Assembly: GCA_964609375.1 (NCBI GenBank)
Contig: CAZSSA010000099.1
Coordinates: 1-7,932 of the forward strand
DNA from: CAZDUS01 sp964609375
Lineage (GTDB): Bacteria; Verrucomicrobiota; Kiritimatiellia; CAIKKV01; CAITUY01
Length of the DNA: 7,932 nucleotides
Reading direction: 5' to 3'
Shown here piece by piece: positions 1-5,451 of this stretch. How positions within the stretch are numbered: position 1 is the stretch's first letter; every line of letters starts with the position of its first letter. The translations under genes and the position numbers were made by a program. The notes under the pieces are model-generated. The model was not told where the DNA came from. It did not search any database and saw nothing but the letters and a program-made list of their open reading frames with translations.

Positions 1-1760
1 ATGCATTTATATCGTACTCATACTTGCGGGCAGCTTCGTGCTGAACATGTTGGTCAAACGGTTCGTGTTTCCGGGTGGGTGTTCAGGAAGCGGGACCATG
101 GTTCGTTGCTGTTTTTTGATCTGCGTGACCATTATGGCCTGACCCAGATTGTGGTTCAGCCTGACCGGTCGTTCTTTGAGGAATGCCAGAGGGTGCGCAA
201 TGAGAGCGTGATCATCGTGACCGGCAAGGTGGTGGCTCGTAGCGAGGATACGATCAATGCGGCGATGCCCACGGGGTATATCGAGGTGGTGGCCGAGTCA
301 ATCACGATCGAAAGCATGGCTGAGCCGCTGCCCTTCCAGGTGAACATCGAGGACGATGGGCCGGAGGAGACCCGCCTGAAATACCGTTTCCTGGACTTGC
401 GCCGGGATCACCTTCACAAGAACATTATCCTGCGGTCGCAGATCATCGCCAGCTTGCGCCGGCGCATGATTGGTCATGGATTTACGGAGTTCCAGACGCC
501 GATCCTGACCAGCAGTTCGCCGGAAGGGGCGCGGGATTACCTGGTGCCGAGCCGTGTTCATCCGGGGCGGTTCTACGCCCTGCCGCAGGCTCCCCAGCAG
601 TTCAAGCAACTCCTGATGGTGTCAGGATTTGACCGCTATTTCCAGATTGCGCCGTGCTTCCGCGATGAGGACGCGCGGGCTGACCGGTCGCCGGGTGAGT
701 TCTACCAGTTGGACATGGAGATGTCGTTTGTGACGCAGGATGACGTGTTTGCCGTGGTGGAAGACGTCATTCATGGTGTGTTCTCGGAGTTTTCGACATG
801 GACGATTGATGCGGCTCCCTTTGTCCGGATTCCCTATGCGACCGCGATGGTAAAATACGGGACGGATAAGCCGGATCTCCGTATTCCGATCGAGATGCAG
901 GATGTGTCGGACATTTTCCGCACGTCCAAGTTCAATGCCTTCAAGGGAATGGTTGAGAAGGGGGGCGTGGTGCGGGCCATCCCGGTGAAGGGGATTGCCG
1001 ATCGGCCGCGCAGTTTCTTTGATAAATTGGTGGAGTATGCCCAGTCGCTGGGGAGCAAGGGATTGGCTTATCTTGTCTGGGAGGGTGGGGTGATCAAGGG
1101 GCCGATCATGAAGTTTTTGTCCGAGGATGAGATCAAGGCCTTGGCCACCCGAGGGGGAATGGTGGATGGCGATGTGATGTTCTTTATCAGCGACATGGTG
1201 CACACGGTGAACAAGATCTGCGGGGATTTGCGGTCGAAATTGGGGCGGGATCTTGATCTGATACCCAAGGATGTGTACCGGTTCTGCTGGATCGTGGATT
1301 TCCCGATGTTTGAACTTGATGAGGAGACCCGGACCGTCGGATTCTCGCATAATCCTTTCTCCATGCCGCAAGGCGGGATGAAGGCGCTGTGTGAGAAGGA
1401 CCCGCTGGAAATTCTTGCCTATCAGTATGATATTGTCTGCAACGGGGTTGAGCTTTCCAGTGGAGCGATCCGGAATCATAGTCCGGAGGTGATGTACAAG
1501 GCGTTCGAGATTGCCGGGTACCCGCCCTCCGAGGTGGACAAGCGGTTTGGCGGCATGATCAACGCGTTCAAACTGGGGGCCCCGCCGCATGGCGGCATTG
1601 CTCCGGGTGTGGACCGCATGGTGATGTTGCTGGCAGGGGAGAGCAATATCCGCGAAGTGATTGCATTTCCGATGAACCAGCGGGCGCAGGATTTGATGAT
1701 GAATGCGCCCAATACGGTAACGGAGAAACAGTTGAGGGAATTGCACATCAAGTTGAACAT
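1..1760 (+). CDS. aspS: Aspartyl-tRNA synthetase, 3' end lost in assembly gap
   Basis: Class II aminoacyl-tRNA synthetase that charges tRNA with aspartate in the cytosol. The ATG is the first base of the window, so no upstream signal can be judged. Visible parts: an N-terminal OB-fold anticodon-binding domain (about residues 1-110, with RKRDHGSLLFFDLRD near 29-43); class II motif 1 around FTEFQTPILTSSSPEGARDY; motif 2 in FRDEDARADRSPGEFYQLD; the bacterial GAD insertion domain in the middle; and motif 3 in GVDRMVMLL near the end. The last readable residues, LRELHIKLN, match the usual C-terminus of the family (about 590 residues), so only a few codons and the stop are missing. If the 100-N gap were really zero length, the frame would end at TAG 1877-1879; this is unproven. 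His33 in RDH corresponds to the residue linked to non-discriminating (Asp/Asn) AspRS. Identification is secure; the exact 3' end is not. Confidence 0.97.
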
Positions 1761-1860
1761 NNNNNNNNNNNNNNNNNNNNNNNNNNNNNNNNNNNNNNNN
1801 NNNNNNNNNNNNNNNNNNNNNNNNNNNNNNNNNNNNNNNNNNNNNNNNNNNNNNNNNNNN
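1761..1860. other. 100-N scaffold gap after aspS
   Basis: Exactly 100 Ns, the usual placeholder for a gap of unknown size. It contains the aspS stop and probably the start of the spacer. Unlike the other two gaps, the flanks share no obvious overlap or repeat unit, so real sequence may be missing here. Confidence 0.95.
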
Positions 1861-1963
1861 CTGCTCTGCGATGGAATAGTTCGATGTTAAAGTTAAGCCC
1901 GCTTTGCGGAAAATGGTTTAAGCCTGGCGTGTATAAGTTTAAGACTTGGGAAGAGGAGGCCGA
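1861..1963. other. Spacer upstream of the nucleotidyltransferase gene, with GTTTAAG direct repeat
   Basis: About 100 nt of lower-GC sequence between the gap and the GTG start. GTTTAAG occurs at 1916-1922 and 1937-1943, exactly 21 nt apart, and the similarity extends a few bases further (CCTGG versus ACTTGG). A related GTTAAAGTTAAG lies at 1886-1897. The two-helical-turn spacing could fit a tandem operator, but a decayed short repeat is just as likely. No convincing promoter or hairpin terminator is visible. Confidence 0.3.
1953..1959 (+). promoter_or_regulatory. Ribosome binding site for the nucleotidyltransferase gene
   Basis: GAGGAGG lies 4 nt before GTG 1964. It decides the start: the in-frame TTG at 1946 lies upstream of this site and would put the Shine-Dalgarno sequence inside the gene. 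Confidence 0.6.
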
Positions 1964-2491
1964 GTGGACCCGACAACAAATCAAGATGGCGAGCTTGCGC
2001 CTGAAGTAGGGGTTCCTGATCTGGTGGCCTTATGCAGGCTGCTGAATGGACAGGGAGCCCGGTATGTTGTGTATGGCGGGTTGGCTTGCTTGCTACATGG
2101 CCATGAGCGTATGACGCGCGATGCGGACTTGTATGTGGGATCGGACCGCGAAAATATCAGGCGGGTTTTGGAGACACTTGGGCAATGGGGTCATGGATAC
2201 GCCGCCGAATTGACAGTTGATGATGTGATTGAAAATGTTGTGGTTAGAATTGCCGATAAGTTTGTTGTCGATGTGGCGGCCGAGGTTTGGAAGTTGGAGT
2301 GGAGTGAGGTCTGGCGTCGTCGCAGGGTTGTGGTTATTGATGACGTTGAAATACCCTTTTTAGCGCGGACAGATTTGATAAAAAGCAAAGAAACATATCG
2401 GGAGAGAGACAGGTGGGATGCGGAAGTGTTGAAGGCAATGCAGGGACCTGAATCTGGATCTGCGGCTGCCATTCTGAATTCTGACTCCTGA
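1964..2491 (+). CDS. Nucleotidyltransferase-fold protein of unknown role (MNT/AbiEii-like)
   Basis: A 175-residue protein from GTG 1964, chosen for the GAGGAGG just upstream. It has the signature of the DNA polymerase beta-like nucleotidyltransferase superfamily: YGGLACLLHG at about 37-46, then R49-x-T51-x-D53-x-D55 as the first catalytic carboxylates, and a third candidate carboxylate at D103 in FVVDVAAEV. The segment PFLARTDLIKSKETYRERDRWDAEVL (about 131-156) resembles the C-terminal helix of such proteins, where D-L-I-x-x-K is common. Relatives include antitoxins of HEPN/MNT pairs, AbiEii toxins and stand-alone enzymes that modify small molecules or RNA; the substrate cannot be told from sequence. 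No HEPN, AbiEi or other partner lies beside it, and its aspS and ispF neighbours are unrelated. The last residues (ILNSDS) and the stop are encoded by an ATTCTGR heptamer repeat, so the original C-terminus may have been replaced. No signal peptide or membrane segment. Confidence 0.75.
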   Translation: MDPTTNQDGELAPEVGVPDLVALCRLLNGQGARYVVYGGLACLLHGHERMTRDADLYVGSDRENIRRVLETLGQWGHGYAAELTVDDVIENVVVRIADKFVVDVAAEVWKLEWSEVWRRRRVVVIDDVEIPFLARTDLIKSKETYRERDRWDAEVLKAMQGPESGSAAAILNSDS

Positions 2492-2515
2492 ATTCTGGAT
2501 TCTGATTTATTCTGA
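2471..2515 (+). repeat. Heptamer repeat block A (ATTCTGR)n
   Basis: Tandem heptamers: ATTCTGA 2471-2477 and 2478-2484, CTCCTGA 2485-2491, ATTCTGG 2492-2498, ATTCTGA 2499-2505, then TTT and ATTCTGA 2509-2515. The third heptamer provides the TGA stop of the preceding gene, and the last base of the final heptamer is the A of the ispF ATG. The 25 nt at 2471-2495 recur exactly, inverted, at 4695-4719. It resembles the short tandemly repeated (STRR) heptamers described in cyanobacteria, but the similarity is one of type only. Confidence 0.85.
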
Positions 2516-2991
2516 TGATTCGAACTGGCATAGGATTTGATATTCATTGCTTCGCCAAGGGGCGCCGGTTGGTGCTTGGCGGGGTTGAGATTGCCTGCGA
2601 GGTCGGACTGGATGGCCATTCCGATGCGGATGTGCTTTGCCATGCGCTGGCGGATGCGTTGCTGGGCGCGGTTGCCGATGGTGATATCGGGCAGCACTTT
2701 CCGAACACGGATCCGAAATGGAAAAATGCCGACAGTGTTGAGTTGCTGCGGCATGTGGTTGGCCGGGTGGCGGCCAAGGGATACCGGGTAGTGAATGTCG
2801 ATGCCGTGATTACGGCGGAGAAGCCCAAGGTGATGCCCCATGCTATGGCCATGCGGGAGCGGCTTGCGCCTGTGCTGGGAGTGACGGTGGAAGAGGTGTC
2901 CATCAAGGCCACGACGATGGAGGGGTTGGGGGCTATTGGGCGGGCGGAGGGGATTGCCGTGATGGCGGTGGCGACGGTGGAGAAGGTATGA
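2515..2991 (+). CDS. ispF: 2-C-methyl-D-erythritol 2,4-cyclodiphosphate synthase
   Basis: Fifth enzyme of the non-mevalonate (MEP) pathway. It converts 4-diphosphocytidyl-methylerythritol 2-phosphate to the 2,4-cyclodiphosphate, releasing CMP, as a cytosolic homotrimer. The 158-residue length is typical. Metal ligands are visible as D9 and H11 in GIGFDIH and H43 in DVLCHALADALLGA; DGDIGQHFP (56-63) and HSDAD (35-39) are family hallmarks. The nucleotide-binding segment reads KATTMEGLG (131-139) where many members have KATTTE; T133, T134 and E136 are kept and only the third Thr is Met. The start has no Shine-Dalgarno sequence because the heptamer repeat runs right into the ATG. Its 3' end overlaps cysS by ATGA, so the two are probably translationally coupled. 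IspD, often a neighbour or fusion partner, is not in the window. Confidence 0.97.
   Translation: MIRTGIGFDIHCFAKGRRLVLGGVEIACEVGLDGHSDADVLCHALADALLGAVADGDIGQHFPNTDPKWKNADSVELLRHVVGRVAAKGYRVVNVDAVITAEKPKVMPHAMAMRERLAPVLGVTVEEVSIKATTMEGLGAIGRAEGIAVMAVATVEKV
2979..2982 (+). promoter_or_regulatory. Ribosome binding site for cysS inside ispF
   Basis: GGAG with 5 nt to ATG 2988, inside the last codons of ispF. It supports the ATGA-overlap start of cysS. Confidence 0.5.
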
Positions 2992-4681
2992 ACATTTACA
3001 ATACAATGACTCATCGGGTTGAGGAACTGGTTCCTCTGGATGGTAAACGCATTCGACTCTATACCTGCGGGCCGACGGTTTACAACTACGCGCACATCGG
3101 CAATTTCAGGGCCTACATCTTTGAGGATCTGTTGCGGCGGACGTTGAAACACTTCGGGTATGAGGTGTACCAGGTCATGAACCTGACGGACGTGGATGAC
3201 AAGACCATTGCCGGCGCCATCAAGGCCGGGGTGCCGTTGGATGTCTTCACGAAGACGTTCAAGGATGCTTTTTTTGCCGACCTTCAGACGTTAAGTATTG
3301 AGCCGGCAGAGCGGTATCCGGCGGCGACCGACCATGTGCCGGAAATGATCGCCCTGATTCAGGCGCTTCTGGCAAAGGGGCACGCCTACAAGTCGGACGA
3401 TGGATCGATTTATTTCAGCGTCTCCAGTTTTCCTGCCTACGGGAAACTGGCGCATCTGGATATGGCGGGGTTGCGACCCGGGGCGCGGGTTCAGCACGAT
3501 GAATATGAGAAGGAGAATGTTGCCGACTTCGCCCTGTGGAAAGCATGGGATGAGAAGGATGGCGATGTGGCGTGGGATTCCCCGTGGGGGCGGGGCCGGC
3601 CAGGGTGGCATATCGAGTGTTCGGCGATGGCGACCAAGTATCTTGGCGAGAGCTTTGATCTGCATACCGGGGGTGTTGATAATATTTTCCCGCATCATGA
3701 GGACGAAATTGCGCAGAGCGAAGCGGCCAGCGGGAAACCGTTTGTCCGGTATTGGATGCACTGTGCCCACCTGGTGGTTGATGGGCGCAAGATGTCGAAA
3801 TCGCTCGGGAATTTCCATACGCTGCGGGATGTGCTGGCACGCGGGTATTCCGGACGGGAAACCCGGTATGTGTTGATGGCGGGGCATTACCGGCAATCGC
3901 TGAATTTCTCCTTTGATGCGTTGGAGGCGGCGCGGGCTTCGCTTCAGCGTTTGGATGAGTTTCAGGATCGGCTGCGGGGTGTGGCGGCGGGGGGGGGAAC
4001 CCACCCCCGACCCCTCCAGGGAGGGGAGCAGGAGAAGACGACCCACCCCCGACCCCTCCAGGGAGGGGAGCAGGAGAAGACGACCCACCCCCGACCCCTC
4101 CAGGGAGGGGAGCAGGAGAAATTGATCCCCTCCTTGGAGGGGCAGGGGTGGGTTCTGCCTGACTGGGCGGAGATGGCCCGGAAGAAGTTTGATGCGGGAC
4201 TCGCCGAGGATTTGAATATTGCCGAGTCGCTGGGCGCCCTGTTTGACATGGTGCATGCAGGGAATTGTGCAATGAATGCGGGCGTGGTGACGGCGGAACA
4301 GGCGGGCGCGGTTATTAAAGTGATCGAAGGGTTTGACAAGGTGCTTGGTTTCCTGGCCAAGCCGCCGGAAGATGTCCCGGTGGCAGCGTTGAACCTTTTG
4401 GAGCAACGTCAGCAGGCGCGCCAGAGCAAGAATTGGGCGGAAGCGGATCGTGTGCGGAATGAACTGACGGCCTTGGGATGGATCATTCAAGATACCCCGC
4501 AGGGGCCGAAGTTGAAGAGGAAATNNNNNNNNNNNNNNNNNNNNNNNNNNNNNNNNNNNNNNNNNNNNNNNNNNNNNNNNNNNNNNNNNNNNNNNNNNNN
4601 NNNNNNNNNNNNNNNNNNNNNNNNGCCTTGGGATGGATCATTCAAGATACCCCGCAGGGGCCGAAGTTGAAGAGGAAATAA
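2988..4681 (+). CDS. cysS: Cysteinyl-tRNA synthetase with in-frame 52-residue repeat insertion, split by a false gap
   Basis: Class I synthetase that charges tRNA-Cys. Signature HIGN at 36-39 (for HIGH), KMSKS at 268-272, and the four zinc ligands that recognise cysteine: C28, C211, H236 and E240. The catalytic domain is followed by the C-terminal helical domain, ending in ALGWIIQDTPQGPKLKRK, the usual CysRS terminus. Two oddities. First, residues 338-389 are translated from a palindromic repeat element; without them the protein is about 460 residues, the normal family length (E. coli 461). The insertion sits in the variable linker between GVAAGGG and the helix PDWAEMARKKFDAG, where it is most likely tolerated. 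Second, a 100-N gap at 4525-4624 is bounded by identical 55-nt sequences. Removing the gap and one copy gives a continuous 512-residue frame ending at TAA 4679-4681; read through the Ns as given, the frame is wrong. The start overlaps the ispF stop (ATGA). Confidence 0.96.
3998..4154. repeat. Palindromic 42-bp-unit repeat element inside cysS
   Basis: A 157-bp element: unit 1 at 3999-4040, unit 2 at 4041-4082 (identical), unit 3 at 4083-4120 (38 nt identical, then diverging), then an inverted unit at 4127-4154. Each unit carries the palindrome CCCCTCC-NN-GGAGGGG. The outer ends are a perfect inverted repeat, AACCCACCCC at 3998-4007 and GGGGTGGGTT at 4145-4154. The unit is 42 nt (14 codons) and open in all six frames. 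It is preceded directly by nine Gs (3989-3997). No transposase or clear target-site duplication is seen here. Confidence 0.9.
4470..4524 (+). repeat. 55-nt assembly duplicate, left copy
   Basis: The 55 nt just before the gap are identical to 4625-4679 just after it, and both encode the end of CysRS. This is best read as one genomic sequence represented twice by two overlapping contigs, not as a biological repeat. Confidence 0.9.
4525..4624. other. 100-N scaffold gap inside the cysS 3' end (false gap)
   Basis: Exactly 100 Ns between two identical 55-nt ends. The flanking contigs overlap and the real gap length is effectively minus 55. An exact 55-nt overlap is what a de Bruijn assembler run at k=55 leaves between neighbouring contigs. 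Confidence 0.9.
4625..4679 (+). repeat. 55-nt assembly duplicate, right copy
   Basis: Second copy of the CysRS C-terminal coding sequence (AL GWIIQDTPQGPKLKRK). Its last base is the T of the true TAA stop at 4679-4681. Confidence 0.9.
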
Positions 4682-4684
4682 AGG

Positions 4685-4719
4685 AGTGAATCCGGAATTC
4701 AGGAGTCAGAATTCAGAAT
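4685..4719 (-). repeat. Heptamer repeat block B, inverted orientation
   Basis: Reading TCAGAAT-type heptamers on the plus strand (reverse complement of ATTCTGR): AGTGAAT, CCGGAAT, TCAGGAG, TCAGAAT, TCAGAAT. Positions 4695-4719 are an exact inverted copy of 2471-2495. It starts 3 nt after the cysS stop. Confidence 0.85.
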
Positions 4720-4797
4720 AAAAGCGAAGAGTCGTGGGATTAACATGCTTGTTCGCGGTATTATTCTGGATTCTGGATTCTGACTTCTGAATTCTTG
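4692..4797. repeat. Imperfect inverted repeat between cysS and tmk
   Basis: Block B (4692-4719) can pair with block C (4770-4797), 24 of 28 positions being complementary, around a 50-nt loop. The loop carries its own short stem, GCGAA 4724-4728 with TTCGC 4752-4756. There is no U-tract after the stem, so it does not look like a standard intrinsic terminator. Role unknown; it may be only two oppositely oriented repeat copies. Confidence 0.55.
4763..4797 (+). repeat. Heptamer repeat block C
   Basis: ATTCTGG 4763-4769 and 4770-4776, ATTCTGA 4777-4783, CTTCTGA 4784-4790, ATTCTTG 4791-4797, ending 6 nt before the tmk ATG. Same orientation as block A, opposite to block B. Confidence 0.85.
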
Positions 4798-4803
4798 TGG
4801 AGC

Positions 4804-5451
4804 ATGACTACACGAGGCAAATTCATCACTTTCGAGGGGCCGGAAGGGGGAGGGAAATCCACCCAGATCCGTCGATTGTCGTCCCGGCTTGAGGGGGTGG
4901 GGCATCAGGTGCTAGTTACGCGTGAGCCAGGGGGGACCCCCACGGGCGAGGCTATCCGGCAGATACTCCAGCATGATGCGGCTGGAGAGACGATTTGTCC
5001 TGAAACCGAGTTGCTGCTTTTTGAAGCCAGCCGCGCCCAGCTCGTTCGCCATGTGATACAGCCTGCCTTGGAGAAGGGCGTCTGGGTATTATGTGACCGG
5101 TTCATGGACTCCACAACGGCTTATCAAGGATATGGGCGCGGGTTTGATGTGGAGGCGGTCTTGGGGATTAACCACTTTGCGGTGGCAGGTTGCGAGCCCG
5201 ATTTGACGTTGCTTCTGGACATTGAAACGCAAAAGGGGTTGGTCCGATTGGAAGGGCGGAATCAGCGTGATAAGACCGGGCATGACCGGATTGAGCGTGA
5301 AACGAGAGCGTTCCACGAACGGGTGAGGGCTGGTTTCCTGCAGCTTGCGCACAAGTGGCCGGAGCGGATCCGTATTGTGGATGCCATGCGCGCCGAGGAA
5401 GAGGTCGAGATGATGGTATGGGATGTGGTCCGCGAGGCGCTGAGGCCATGA
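4804..5451 (+). CDS. tmk: Thymidylate kinase
   Basis: Phosphorylates dTMP to dTDP with ATP, an essential step of dTTP synthesis in the cytosol. The 215-residue length is normal. P-loop at 12-20 (GPEGGGKST) after the beta strand KFITFE; the DR motif at D98-R99 in CDRFMDSTTAYQGYGRG, followed by the TxAYQGxGRG thymidine-binding segment; and a LID region, LEGRNQRDKTGHDRIERE, rich in arginines. I chose ATG 4804 over the in-frame TTG at 4795 because TTG lies within the heptamer repeat and the protein normally begins just before the first beta strand. GGAG at 4799-4802 is only 1 nt from the ATG, too close to be a good ribosome site, so initiation context is weak. The stop TGA overlaps the likely holB ATG (ATGA at 5448-5451). 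Confidence 0.97.
   Translation: MTTRGKFITFEGPEGGGKSTQIRRLSSRLEGVGHQVLVTREPGGTPTGEAIRQILQHDAAGETICPETELLLFEASRAQLVRHVIQPALEKGVWVLCDRFMDSTTAYQGYGRGFDVEAVLGINHFAVAGCEPDLTLLLDIETQKGLVRLEGRNQRDKTGHDRIERETRAFHERVRAGFLQLAHKWPERIRIVDAMRAEEEVEMMVWDVVREALRP

Noticed and set aside
622..1746. Long minus-strand open frame (374 codons) opposite aspS
   Set aside because: It lies wholly within a confidently identified plus-strand gene and its translation resembles no family I know. Such antisense frames arise from G/C-rich codon bias.
1861..1890. Continuation of AspRS through the Ns to TAA 1888-1890
   Set aside because: The frame depends on the arbitrary 100-N length, and the trailing residues LLCDGIVRC do not resemble an AspRS terminus.
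1905..1936. Possible promoter TTGCGG ... TATAAG before the nucleotidyltransferase
   Set aside because: The spacing is about 22 nt, too long for a sigma70-type promoter, and there is no extended -10 motif.
3998..4154. CRISPR-like array in cysS
   Set aside because: The units abut with no unique spacers, are translated in frame, and have no cas genes nearby.
3989..4154. G-quadruplex motif in the repeat units
   Set aside because: Each unit gives only three clear runs of three or more Gs close together on one strand; a four-run motif needs short runs or long loops, so I cannot claim one.
3291..4490. Long minus-strand open frame (399 codons) opposite cysS
   Set aside because: Shadow of cysS. It stays open partly because the 42-bp units lack stops in every frame.
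4692..4803. Intrinsic terminator after cysS
   Set aside because: The stem is long, AT-rich and imperfect, with a 50-nt loop, and no U-tract follows it. It does not fit a rho-independent terminator.
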